NCBI GenBank assembly: GCA_046299555.1
Contig: JBKBHS010000001.1
Span: 310,001 to 374,000 of the forward strand
Source: CALKJP01 sp046299555
GTDB taxonomy: Bacteria; Bacteroidota; Bacteroidia; JACCXN01
DNA: 64,000 nt
Direction of reading: 5' to 3'
Shown here: positions 1-9,606 of the stretch, in pieces
How the letters are laid out: every line of letters starts with the position of its first letter
How positions within the stretch are numbered: position 1 is the stretch's first letter
Notes under the pieces: generated by a model
The model's database searches: none
Told to the model about the DNA's origin: nothing
The model's input: the letters and a program-made list of their open reading frames with translations, nothing else
Made by a program: the position numbers and the translations under genes

Positions 1-1809
1 GGGAGGAATAACCCCTCCTTCATTATCATTTATAACCCAAAAATTAGCATTGGCTTGATTAACTCCGGTAAGGTATGATAAGTTCCAGTTGGCGGCAGTA
101 TTAAAATTTTCTTGCCAAACGGTATCAATACCTCCCGAACCAAAAGTTTCGGTTAAAGTTAAGGTATATGTTCCTGCGCATAAATTAGAAATACTTGGTG
201 TTGTTTGAGCAGGATTTGTATTCCATGAGTAACTTAACGTTCCACCTTGAACCGGAGAACAAAAAACCGATATAGCTCCGTTACAATCATTATTACATAA
301 AATATTTGAAATATGAACACTATCAATGGTAGGAGCAAAAGGATTATTGATAGTAAATGCTACTGTGTCTTTACATCCATTGGCATCCATTACATAACCT
401 ATATGGCTTCCTGCCGGTAGATTAGTAATTGAATCGTTTGTTGAATAATTTACTCCATTTATACTATATTGATATGGAGAAACACCTCCACTTCCTGCTA
501 ATACAACCGAACCATCATTGTTGTTGCAAGAAGCAGAATATGAAGTTGCACTTGCAACAGGTGCCGGAATAACATTAAAATTTAATGTTATTTGAGTATT
601 TCCTACAGGAGTTCCATTATCTGTAGCGGTTATAGTAATAGCATTATTTCCAATATTAGATGATGTTCCAATAAATTGTAAAACAAGCGATGCAACCGCT
701 CCTGATGTATTGCTTAAAACGGTAAAGTTTCCTGCTTGAGGCCCTGATGTTGTTATACTAACCGTTTGATTGTTTTCGGGGGCTAAAAAGCTTGCATTAA
801 TAATTATGGTGTCATTTTCGCAAACATTAGAGGTATCACAAATTCCTGAAGAAAGAGACGTGCCGTTTGGTGTTGAAATATTAATGGTAGCAATAGGAGC
901 AATGTTAGAACCCGATCCGCAAGCATCAAAATAAAAACTTTGAAAATCTAACCATGAAACACCATCGTTTGCACCAAAAGGGCCATCATAAGCTGTTCCT
1001 GCTTGATCAAAGCGACCAAATTGAATAAAGCTTGTTCCGTCACCGGCATTTGCGCCAACCGTTGCCGGTGTTCCTCCAAAACCATTTGTTCCTCCTGAGG
1101 CACTTCCTGTTGTCCACTGCATATCACCATAGCAAAACATAACATTTCCTGAAGGAACAATAGGGTCGCTTCCATTCGTAATGATTAATTGAAAATCATT
1201 TATTTTATCTGCCATATTATTATAATATCCTACATTATTCCATCTAACAATCATGTAAGTTGGGGTTATTTTATAATATACTAAACCACTTGCAGGGTTT
1301 CTGGTATCTACATCGCCCCAAAAAGGAGCAACCATGGTAAATAGGTTGGTTGGAAAAGCTGTTGAAGAAAAAGTAGAATAAGGTGTTCCAAAAGAAATAT
1401 TTCCATTATTGTTTATATAAAGCGAGTTGTATTGTGTTCCATACAAACAAAAGTTAAAAGGAATATTGATTAAAGGAGTGGATCCATCATCATTTCTATA
1501 TTGCGGAGCTGTTCCTGTTGTAAATGGTGCGATAGTAAATGTTCCATCTATTGGAATCATACAATCACATTGTGTGGATGATTTAGGAACAGCGGTATAT
1601 TTACCAACTTTGCCGGATATTACTTTAGATAAATCTAAAATTTTTTCATTTGTGGCCGGATTTGAAATGATATAATCGTCTAATGTACCGGCTTTTTTGT
1701 ATTGTTGATATTCTTTCGAATCAACAATTACTTCTTTTTTTTGTGAATATATTTGGTTGGATAAAATGATACTAATTATAAAAATTCCTCTAAATATTAT
1801 TTTTTTCAT
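1..1809 (-). CDS. Nidogen-like domain secreted protein, 3' end outside window
   Basis: The reading frame is open from an ATG at 1809 to the left edge, so 603 N-terminal residues are visible and the C-terminus is missing. It starts with a signal peptide (MKKIIFRGIFIISIILS, then an Ala-free cleavage region ending in YSQ). Residues of about 80-260 resemble a NIDO (extracellular nidogen-like) domain: a PFNFCLYG segment, YNSLYINNNGNISFG, then APFWGDVDTRN. After this come Ig-like or cadherin-like stretches and a segment of SprB type (ASCNNNDGSVVLAGSGGVSP). In Bacteroidota such proteins usually end in a T9SS sorting domain, which here would lie beyond the edge; that is inference. It is divergent from rnr. 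The function is probably adhesion or surface structure, but nothing visible identifies a ligand. Confidence 0.8.
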   Translation of the reverse strand, partial: MKKIIFRGIFIISIILSNQIYSQKKEVIVDSKEYQQYKKAGTLDDYIISNPATNEKILDLSKVISGKVGKYTAVPKSSTQCDCMIPIDGTFTIAPFTTGTAPQYRNDDGSTPLINIPFNFCLYGTQYNSLYINNNGNISFGTPYSTFSSTAFPTNLFTMVAPFWGDVDTRNPASGLVYYKITPTYMIVRWNNVGYYNNMADKINDFQLIITNGSDPIVPSGNVMFCYGDMQWTTGSASGGTNGFGGTPATVGANAGDGTSFIQFGRFDQAGTAYDGPFGANDGVSWLDFQSFYFDACGSGSNIAPIATINISTPNGTSLSSGICDTSNVCENDTIIINASFLAPENNQTVSITTSGPQAGNFTVLSNTSGAVASLVLQFIGTSSNIGNNAITITATDNGTPVGNTQITLNFNVIPAPVASATSYSASCNNNDGSVVLAGSGGVSPYQYSINGVNYSTNDSITNLPAGSHIGYVMDANGCKDTVAFTINNPFAPTIDSVHISNILCNNDCNGAISVFCSPVQGGTLSYSWNTNPAQTTPSISNLCAGTYTLTLTETFGSGGIDTVWQENFNTAANWNLSYLTGVNQANANFWVINDNEGGVIPP

Positions 1810-1905
1810 GTTATGTAAAATTTAAGAATTGTCAAATAAATTAATTTTTTTTAATAAATAAAATATTCCGATATAATTATAAAATCATTTTGTACCTTGT
1901 GTGGC

Positions 1906-4065
1906 ATGAGTAAAAAAATTAAAAAAACAACCATCGATGAAGTTTTGCATGTATTTCAACAAAACCCATCAAAAACTTTTAACTATAAACAAATATCAGC
2001 TGCTTTAAAAATTAAAGACGAAAAACAGCGACTTTTGGTTGCCTCATTATTACCAAAACTGCAAGAAAAGGGTTTAATAGTTTCTATAGACAAAGGAAAA
2101 TATAAACTTAAAACAGAATCGCCTTATATTACAGGCATTATTGAAGTTGTATCAACAGGTTCGGCTTACGTTACTCCCGATAATGGAGGAGAAGATATTT
2201 ATGTTCCGGCACGGATGATTCGTAATGCCTTTTCGGGAGACAAAGTAAAGCTCTATGTTTTTTTTAATAAAAAGCGCGGAACAAAAGAAGGCGAAGTAAT
2301 TGAAGTAATTGAGCGCTCAAAAACAGAATATGTTGGCACTATTCAAGTATCGGGGAAATATGGTTTTTTTATTGCCGACAGCAATAAATTGCATACCGAT
2401 ATTTTCATTCCGGAAAGTAATTTGAATGGTGCAAAAGATGGAGAAAAAGTTATTTGCAGAGTTGTTGATTGGCCTACAAAATCAAAAAATCCTGTTGGCG
2501 AAATTGTAGATGTGCTCGGAACTCCGGGTAACAATACAGTAGAAATGCATGCCATACTTGCCGATTTTGGTTTACCTTACAAATTTCCGGATGGCGTGGA
2601 AGAATATGCAGAAAAAATTCCTGTAAACATCCCTGAAATTGAATATAAAACCAGAAGAGATTTTAGAAATGTAACCACATTTACCATTGACCCTTTTGAT
2701 GCTAAAGATTTTGATGATGCTTTATCGATTCGTAAACTTGAAAATGGCAATTGGGAAGTAGGAGTTCACATAGCCGATGTTTCGTATTACGTTAAACCGG
2801 GCGATAAAATTGATGAAGAAGCCCAAAAACGTGCAACTTCTGTGTATTTGGTTGATAGAGTTGTTCCCATGCTTCCTGAAAAACTATCAAATTTTGTTTG
2901 TTCGCTTCGACCAAACGAAGAAAAACTTTGCTTTTCAGCCGTTTTTGAATTAAATGAAAAAGCTGAAATTAAAAGCGAATGGTTTGGTAAAACAATTATT
3001 TGCTCCGATAAACGATTTACCTACGAAGAGGCTCAAGAAATAATTGAAGGCAAAGAAGGCGACTTTAAAAACGAAATATTAATCTTGGATAAACTGGCCA
3101 AAAAATTACGCGAAGAACGATTTAAAAAGGGAAGCATTAATTTTCACTCGCAAGAAGTAAAGTTTCGATTAGACGAAAAAGGCGATCCAATTGGTGTTTA
3201 CATTAAAGAACAAAAAGATGCACATAAGTTAATAGAAGACTTTATGCTCTTAGCCAATAGAAAAGTTGCCGAATTTTGCTCTAAAAGCATACATTCTAAA
3301 AATAATACGTTTGTTTATCGTGTTCATGATTTGCCTGATGAAGAAAAAGTAAGAACGTTTGGCACTTTTCTTCAAAAATTGGGATATAAATTCTCCTATC
3401 GAAATCAAAACGAACTTTCTAAATCGTTTAATAAATTATTACAAGATGTAGAAGGGAAAAAAGAAAGCGGAATGATAAGTCAATTAGCTATACGAACCAT
3501 GGCTAAGGCATTTTACACCACCAAAAATATTGGACATTATGGATTAAAATTTGACTATTATACTCATTTTACCTCACCCATTAGAAGATATCCCGATTTA
3601 TTAGTGCATCGTATTTTAAATGCTCTTTTAACTGGCAAAAAAAGCGAATATGGTTCAGAATTGGAAGAGCTGTGTAAACATTCGTCAGAAATGGAACGTT
3701 TAGCGGCCGAAGCCGAAAGAGCATCTGTTAAATATAAACAAGTACAATATTTACAAAAAGAAGTTGGAAAAATATTTGAAGGAATAATTTCCGGTGTTAC
3801 AGAATGGGGAATTTATGTTGAACTGGTAGAAAGCAAATGTGAAGGGTTGGTTAGACTAAGAGATATGACAGACGATTTTTATGTATATGATGAAGATAAT
3901 TATCGATTAATCGGAAAACGTTTTAAAAAAATCTATCAATTAGGCGATACCGTATGGATTAAAGTAAAAAAAGCCGACTTGTTAAAAAAACAGCTTGATT
4001 TTTTATTAGTAAAAACTCCGGAGAAAGGTAAGATTTATAATGATGAATGGGGGTTTGAAATATAA
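1906..4065 (+). CDS. rnr: Ribonuclease R (RNB-family 3'-5' exoribonuclease)
   Basis: A processive 3'-5' exoribonuclease that degrades structured RNA in the cytoplasm. The order is as in RNase R: N-terminal winged-helix-like segment (about 1-60), cold-shock OB folds (about 75-215), the RNB catalytic domain (about 250-580) with the acidic cluster DPFDAKDFDDAL, and a C-terminal S1 domain (about 635-715, starting GKIFEGIISGVTEWGIYVEL). The length of 720 residues is normal for the family. A TTG nine bases upstream (1897) is in frame, but the ATG at 1906 gives a natural MSKKIKKT start. The gene stands alone, divergent from the nidogen gene, and ends at a strong bidirectional terminator. Confidence 0.97.
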   Translation: MSKKIKKTTIDEVLHVFQQNPSKTFNYKQISAALKIKDEKQRLLVASLLPKLQEKGLIVSIDKGKYKLKTESPYITGIIEVVSTGSAYVTPDNGGEDIYVPARMIRNAFSGDKVKLYVFFNKKRGTKEGEVIEVIERSKTEYVGTIQVSGKYGFFIADSNKLHTDIFIPESNLNGAKDGEKVICRVVDWPTKSKNPVGEIVDVLGTPGNNTVEMHAILADFGLPYKFPDGVEEYAEKIPVNIPEIEYKTRRDFRNVTTFTIDPFDAKDFDDALSIRKLENGNWEVGVHIADVSYYVKPGDKIDEEAQKRATSVYLVDRVVPMLPEKLSNFVCSLRPNEEKLCFSAVFELNEKAEIKSEWFGKTIICSDKRFTYEEAQEIIEGKEGDFKNEILILDKLAKKLREERFKKGSINFHSQEVKFRLDEKGDPIGVYIKEQKDAHKLIEDFMLLANRKVAEFCSKSIHSKNNTFVYRVHDLPDEEKVRTFGTFLQKLGYKFSYRNQNELSKSFNKLLQDVEGKKESGMISQLAIRTMAKAFYTTKNIGHYGLKFDYYTHFTSPIRRYPDLLVHRILNALLTGKKSEYGSELEELCKHSSEMERLAAEAERASVKYKQVQYLQKEVGKIFEGIISGVTEWGIYVELVESKCEGLVRLRDMTDDFYVYDEDNYRLIGKRFKKIYQLGDTVWIKVKKADLLKKQLDFLLVKTPEKGKIYNDEWGFEI

Positions 4066-4095
4066 AAAAACCCGAGAGCATTCTCGGGTTTTTTT
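4064..4095. terminator. Bidirectional intrinsic terminator
   Basis: A 14-bp perfect stem (AAAAAAACCCGAGA pairing with TCTCGGGTTTTTTT) with a GCAT loop lies between the convergent rnr and response-regulator genes. A-runs and T-runs on both sides let it work in both directions. It overlaps the last bases of the rnr stop codon. Confidence 0.9.
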
Positions 4096-4096
4096 A

Positions 4097-4849
4097 TTAT
4101 ACCATTTTAAGTTTTTGCACCAGCTCATCTTTATATGAGCCTCCTATTGGAATAATTTTTTTATCACCTTCAATGATTATGTTATTATGCTCAATTGCCG
4201 CTATTTTATCAATTCTTACAATGAAAGAGCGGTGAACTCTAATAAAGTCTGCTGGCGATAATTTTGCCTGAATGTCTTTCATGGTAGAATGTATGGTATA
4301 TCGTGAGCTTGCTGTATTTATTACCACATAGTCTTTAAGTGCTTCAACAAAATAAATATCTTTTGTGTTTAGCTTAACCAGTTTGGAGTTGGCTTTAACA
4401 AATAGTATATCGTTGCCTTCTTTATTTTCTACTAATGAATATAGTAAGTCTCTTTCTTTGCGCAATTCGGTTTCTTTTTTGTGTTTAAACAAAGCCATTT
4501 CAATAGATGTGTGTAAATCTATTTCTTTAAAGGGCTTTAAAATATATCCGAATGGTTCTGTAATTTTTGCTTTGCTAAGCGTGCTCTCATCTGCATATGC
4601 TGTAAGATAAATTACCGGAATATTTAATTTTTCTTTTATTTCAGTAGCAGCGTCAATACCACTCTTAGCTCCTTTGAGCATTATATCCATAAGAATTAAA
4701 TCCGGCTGCTTTTCTTCTGCAAGCTGAACAGCTACTTCGCCTGTTGATGCTGCTCCCACCACATTATATCCTAATTTTTTCAAACTTTGTTGAATATCTT
4801 TCGAAACGATGCTCTCGTCTTCTACTACCAAAATGTTAACTTTTGACAT
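4097..4849 (-). CDS. LytTR-family response regulator
   Basis: A two-component transcription regulator of 250 residues. An N-terminal receiver domain (about 5-120) has the DE pair near the start (VVEDE), the phospho-acceptor Asp in LILMDIML and the conserved Thr and Lys (YLTAYAD, YILKPF). A short linker leads to a C-terminal LytTR DNA-binding domain (about 145-248) with the typical FIRVHRSFIVRIDKI segment. It lies 11 bases downstream of the giant PAS histidine kinase on the same strand, so the two are the likely cognate pair. Regulators of this type in Bacteroidota are commonly paired with HisKA_2 kinases. The target genes cannot be seen. Confidence 0.93.
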   Translation of the reverse strand: MSKVNILVVEDESIVSKDIQQSLKKLGYNVVGAASTGEVAVQLAEEKQPDLILMDIMLKGAKSGIDAATEIKEKLNIPVIYLTAYADESTLSKAKITEPFGYILKPFKEIDLHTSIEMALFKHKKETELRKERDLLYSLVENKEGNDILFVKANSKLVKLNTKDIYFVEALKDYVVINTASSRYTIHSTMKDIQAKLSPADFIRVHRSFIVRIDKIAAIEHNNIIIEGDKKIIPIGGSYKDELVQKLKMV

Positions 4850-4860
4850 AGTTTTTCTGT

Positions 4861-7800
4861 TTATTTTAACTTAAATTCTATTTCGAAACAGGTCCCTTTT
4901 CCCTGTTTTGAGCTTAGTTTTAATTCCGCATCCAGCTGTTCGCATAATGAACTTACTAACTGAAGACCTAGCGTTTGTGTATTTTCTATACTAAAGTTAG
5001 TTGGCAATCCTATGCCATTATCGGCAACACATAAATACAGGTATCCGCTTTTATTTTTTACTTTTATTTCAATTTGTCCCTGTTCTTTGTCGCAAAATGC
5101 ATACTTTAATGCATTTGAAACTAGCTCATTAATAATCAACCCGCATGGAATTGAGTCGTCTAAATTAAGAAAAACTTCGTCAATTTCAAGTTTTAGGTCG
5201 ATTAATTTATTGTTTAATCCATAAGAATGGACTAAATTATTGGACAAATTTACAACATATTCCGAAAACTTTATTTGCGCAAAATCTTTGTTTTGGTACA
5301 AGCTTTCGTGAATAAAGGCCATTGTTTTTATTCTGTTTTGGCTTTCTTTAAGAATGTTTAAAGTATTTTCATCGCTAACATAACTGGATTGCAGATTTAA
5401 AATACTGGATATTACCTGCAAATTGTTTTTTACACGATGATGTACTTCTTTTAATAATATTTCTTTTTCTTTAAGCGCTTCTTTTATTTGTTTTTCGGCA
5501 TTTTTACTTTCTGTAATATCTCTTGAAACGCCCATTGAGCCAATTACTTCTCCGGTGGGGCTTACTAATTGAGAGGCTGATAAAAATGAAACAAACTGGC
5601 TTCCATCTTTTCTTACATTTATAACTTCTCCTGAATAATTTCCCAAACTAAAAATTTGCTTATGCACACGTTCAAACTGTTTTTCATCGGCATACAATAT
5701 CCTTGGAGAAAGATTTTTTATTTCATCAAAAGTATAACCGAAACAATGACTTGCGGCTTCGTTAAATTCAATAATTTTTCCTTCTTTATCGGTTGCGCAA
5801 ATCATATCGAGCGAACTTTCAATAATGCTTTTGGTAAATTGCTGATTTTCTATCAGTTTTCTTTCTGCGGCTATACGATCTGCTATTTCTTTTTGTAATC
5901 GTTTATTTGTTTCTTCAGCTATTTCTGCTCTTAATTGTTCTTTTTCTAGCTGCTTTCTATCTGAAATATCGTTTAAAACAACTTGTAATACAAATTCTCC
6001 TTGATATTTAATACGAGTTCCTTTGGCTTCGAAGGTTTTAAATTCTTTTGTATGCGTTATGACGTTTAATTCAAAAAAATCGGTTTTATTTCCAGAAAAC
6101 GCTTTTTTAATACGCTCTATTACTTCTTCTTTTTGAAATGCTTGTATATAGTTCCAAATATTTAATTTTTCTTTATAATATTTAGGTATTTTAAAAATTT
6201 CCTTTCCTGTTTCGTTTATAAATTTTACTTCATAATTTTTATCAATAATTATAATTCCTACGGGCGATGATTCAATTAAATTTTTATAGTTTTCTCTACT
6301 TTCGCGTAATGCTTCTTCGTATTTTTTTCGTTCGGAAATATCGTATAATACCGATATGCGTAATACTTTATCTTCAAATGGTATTTTTTCTCCTTTTAAT
6401 TCAAGAGTGATGGTTTCGCCATTTTTCTTTTTGCTTTCTATTTCAAGTGGCCTTATTATATTTTCCAGCTCTTTTATCGACTTATTCGGTAGAAAAAAAT
6501 CTTTAATGTTTTTTCCTATAACTTCTTCTTTGCTTGAATAGCCGTGCATTAAAAAGAATCTGTCATTAACATCAATAATTTTATCATTGTCTGTTATTAC
6601 AATTCCTTCAATTGCGGCATCTGCCAGTAATCTGAATCGTCTTTCGCTTTCTTTTAATCTCTCTATGTTTCTTTTTCTTTCGGTTATATCTTCAATGGTT
6701 CCAATTGTTCCTATTTTAGATCCATCATCATTAAACATTCTTATAGCATTTAATCTTATCCATTTTGTATTATTATCTTTTTTTATTCTTAAATCTACAT
6801 TTATTGGTTTATTATCAAATTCTTTGTTTAAAATAATGTTGTTATATAATAGTTCTTTGTCTTCAGGAAATAAATATTGATGCCAAATGTTTTCATTATA
6901 TGTTATGTTTTCGTTTTGATTATTTTCCCAAAATATTTCTTTTGCTACTTTATTTACAAATATTGGCTTTAAATTTTTATCTACAAAGAATATACCTATT
7001 GGTGAAGACTCTGAAAGTAGGCGGAATTTTTTTTCGCTTTCTTCTAGTTTTTGTTGAGCTTTTTTTATCTCACTTATATCAATAAGTGTTCCTTGTAAAT
7101 ATTCCTCGCCATTATTTTCTATTAGTGCTACATTAATTAAAACCCATATTTCGGTTCCATCAGATTTTTTGTTTCTAAGTGTATAATTTTTTAATTGTTT
7201 TTTTTCTCTCAGTTCCTTTAAATAATTTTCTCTATCTTCCGGAGTAAAATAATTGTCTTTAGATTTTCTTTTTAAAACTTCTTCCGTTGAATTAAATCCA
7301 AATATTTTTACATATGACTCATTAACGGCAATAAAGGTTCCATCGGCCTTTGTAATAAATACTCCGGCCATATTGTTTTCAAATAAGTTTCTGTATTGCT
7401 CTTCGCTTTGTTTTAGAGCGATTTCTGCATTTTTTCTTTCAGTAATGTTGTGAACTATTCCATAATTTGCAATTCTATTTCCTTTTTCATCAAAGCTTGG
7501 AAATACAAATTCTTCAACCCAAATATATTGATTGGTTTTGGCGTTTTTTATTCTATAACTTAGGTTTACACTTTGGTTAGTACTGATTAGCTTTTGTCCT
7601 TCTGTTTTAATTATATCAATATCTTCGGGATGATAAAATGCTGAAAATGTTTTATTTTTTATATGTTCTATAAATTCGTTTTGAGTTAATCCTAAAAGTT
7701 TTTCAACTTGTGGACTAATGTATTTTACTTCTATTGTTCCATTTTTATTTATTGAAAAATTATAGGTTAAATGATCAATGTTGTCTAATACTGTTTTAAG

Positions 7801-9606
7801 AATTTTTTCGTTTTCAATTATTTTTTGTTCTGCCTCTTTGCGTTGAATATATTCATACGAAATAGATAATAAATCTGCCAAACTTGCTGCAAATGTTTGA
7901 TCTTCAAAAGTCCATTCTCTTTGTTCAGCTTGTGTTTCATTGCATATAATTGCAACTATATCGCCTTCAACTCTAACCGGAACATCAAGTGTTGATTTTA
8001 TATTGTTTTGTTTAAAATAGACTTCAGAAAGTGGCGACATTCTTTCATCATTATAAACATCTTTAACGGCAATAATTCTTTCTGTTTTTATGGCTTTAAA
8101 ATATTCTGGATAATCAGCATAATTTAAGACTGTTGGCGTAAAATCGAATTTATCATTTTTTAAGTAATATGTTACCACTGCCGTTATATCTTTTTCAGGA
8201 TGATATAACCAAATGCTGGATTTAGAGATATTTAAAGTTTGTGCTGCTGCTTTTGCAATTTCTTTTGCAGATTCTAAAAAAGACCCTGAAAAGATGGTTT
8301 TTTTATTTGCTAAGTCGACAAGAACTTTGTTTTGTTTTTTTAGATTTTCCTGAATTTCTTTTGCTTTTTTCTCGGCATTTATCCTTTCGCTAATATCTCT
8401 TACTATTGCTTGTATATATGTTTTATTATTTATTTCTAATACATTTAAACTTACTTCAGCATCAAAAGGATTACCGTTTTTTTGTATATGTTTCCAATAA
8501 AATTTTTGTGTTTTCCCGTTTAATGCATTGTTTATTTTTTCTAATGCACTTTCCTTTGATTTTTTTCCATCGGGTTGATATTCGGGCGAAAATTCTGCCG
8601 GTGAGTGTCCTATTATTTCCTCACGAGTACAGCCAAATATTTCGAGTGTTTTTTCATTACAATCAATAAATGTTTCATTGTCCATTATTAAAATGGCATC
8701 GTTTGCTTTTGAAAAAAGCATTTGGTAACGCTGCGTATTTTCCTTTAAGGCAGTTTCTGCTATTACTTTTTCTGTAATATCGTTTATAATTGCAAGATGA
8801 TACTCTTTATCTGAAATATTAATTTTTGTGCGTTTAACTTCTACATAAATAATACTTCCATCTTTCTTTTTGTGACGCCATAATCCATTTGTACTAACAT
8901 TTGTAGCGTTTATATTTTTATCTGTAATTTCAATTAATTTAGATATATCTTCCGGAGGTCGAATATCCATAATCGTTTTCTTCAAAAACTCTTCTTCGGT
9001 GTAACCATATTTTTCAATAGCTGATTCATTAACATCTATAATTTCAAAAGTTATAGGATTGTACACCCACATGGGCATGGGGTTTTTCTTAAAAAATACT
9101 TTATATCGGTTTTGATTTTCTAAGAGTCTTTCTCTAATTTTTACTGCATCTGTAATTTCTATGGAGCTTCCTCCAATTAATGTTTCTCCTTTTTCATTTT
9201 TATAAATATTTCCGGTACAATGCAACCATTTTTTCTTTCCTGATAAACTTATAATTCTATATTGTACATCATAATTTGTGTTATTATTTATGGCATAATT
9301 GAATGAATCTAACAGTCTTTGTCTATCTTCGGGATAAACATGATTGATATAAAAATCGAAATCTATTTTTTGTGATTTATCAGCTTCGAAAAATTCGTAA
9401 AGTTCGTTTGACCATTGAATGGAATTATCTTGAAGATTATATGACCAAAAACCCACTTTTTTAATATCGAAAGCGTTTCTAATTTCTTCTACATCTTCAA
9501 TTTTTACATTAGTTTGCGGAAATAATAAGGATTCTAATTGTTGAATTTTTTCTTTCAACAATTTGTTTTCTAAAATGTATTCATCTATTTTTTTTTTATG
9601 TTCCAA
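4861..9606 (-). CDS. Giant multi-PAS/GAF sensor histidine kinase (HisKA_2)
   Basis: A soluble-looking sensor kinase of 1581 residues with no evident membrane segment or signal peptide. A short N-terminal coiled coil (about 5-30) precedes three PAS domains (about 45-410), one GAF domain (about 430-590), and six further PAS domains (about 600-1385), giving nine PAS in all. Each PAS is followed by a PAC-type sequence such as DITERK or DISERK. The kinase core is HisKA_2 (acceptor motif EVHHRVKNNLQVI, about 1395-1470) plus a C-terminal HATPase with the ADNGIGLP box. The start is TTG, abutting the upstream stop codon as TAATTG; no ATG is near. It is most likely translationally coupled to the MORN-repeat gene upstream and signals to the LytTR regulator downstream. 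Ligands of the PAS and GAF domains are unknown. Confidence 0.92.
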   Translation of the reverse strand: MEHKKKIDEYILENKLLKEKIQQLESLLFPQTNVKIEDVEEIRNAFDIKKVGFWSYNLQDNSIQWSNELYEFFEADKSQKIDFDFYINHVYPEDRQRLLDSFNYAINNNTNYDVQYRIISLSGKKKWLHCTGNIYKNEKGETLIGGSSIEITDAVKIRERLLENQNRYKVFFKKNPMPMWVYNPITFEIIDVNESAIEKYGYTEEEFLKKTIMDIRPPEDISKLIEITDKNINATNVSTNGLWRHKKKDGSIIYVEVKRTKINISDKEYHLAIINDITEKVIAETALKENTQRYQMLFSKANDAILIMDNETFIDCNEKTLEIFGCTREEIIGHSPAEFSPEYQPDGKKSKESALEKINNALNGKTQKFYWKHIQKNGNPFDAEVSLNVLEINNKTYIQAIVRDISERINAEKKAKEIQENLKKQNKVLVDLANKKTIFSGSFLESAKEIAKAAAQTLNISKSSIWLYHPEKDITAVVTYYLKNDKFDFTPTVLNYADYPEYFKAIKTERIIAVKDVYNDERMSPLSEVYFKQNNIKSTLDVPVRVEGDIVAIICNETQAEQREWTFEDQTFAASLADLLSISYEYIQRKEAEQKIIENEKILKTVLDNIDHLTYNFSINKNGTIEVKYISPQVEKLLGLTQNEFIEHIKNKTFSAFYHPEDIDIIKTEGQKLISTNQSVNLSYRIKNAKTNQYIWVEEFVFPSFDEKGNRIANYGIVHNITERKNAEIALKQSEEQYRNLFENNMAGVFITKADGTFIAVNESYVKIFGFNSTEEVLKRKSKDNYFTPEDRENYLKELREKKQLKNYTLRNKKSDGTEIWVLINVALIENNGEEYLQGTLIDISEIKKAQQKLEESEKKFRLLSESSPIGIFFVDKNLKPIFVNKVAKEIFWENNQNENITYNENIWHQYLFPEDKELLYNNIILNKEFDNKPINVDLRIKKDNNTKWIRLNAIRMFNDDGSKIGTIGTIEDITERKRNIERLKESERRFRLLADAAIEGIVITDNDKIIDVNDRFFLMHGYSSKEEVIGKNIKDFFLPNKSIKELENIIRPLEIESKKKNGETITLELKGEKIPFEDKVLRISVLYDISERKKYEEALRESRENYKNLIESSPVGIIIIDKNYEVKFINETGKEIFKIPKYYKEKLNIWNYIQAFQKEEVIERIKKAFSGNKTDFFELNVITHTKEFKTFEAKGTRIKYQGEFVLQVVLNDISDRKQLEKEQLRAEIAEETNKRLQKEIADRIAAERKLIENQQFTKSIIESSLDMICATDKEGKIIEFNEAASHCFGYTFDEIKNLSPRILYADEKQFERVHKQIFSLGNYSGEVINVRKDGSQFVSFLSASQLVSPTGEVIGSMGVSRDITESKNAEKQIKEALKEKEILLKEVHHRVKNNLQVISSILNLQSSYVSDENTLNILKESQNRIKTMAFIHESLYQNKDFAQIKFSEYVVNLSNNLVHSYGLNNKLIDLKLEIDEVFLNLDDSIPCGLIINELVSNALKYAFCDKEQGQIEIKVKNKSGYLYLCVADNGIGLPTNFSIENTQTLGLQLVSSLCEQLDAELKLSSKQGKGTCFEIEFKLK

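Noticed and set aside
1427..1675. Plus-strand open frame of 82 codons
   Set aside because: It is antisense to the nidogen-domain gene, which has a better start, signal peptide and domain content.
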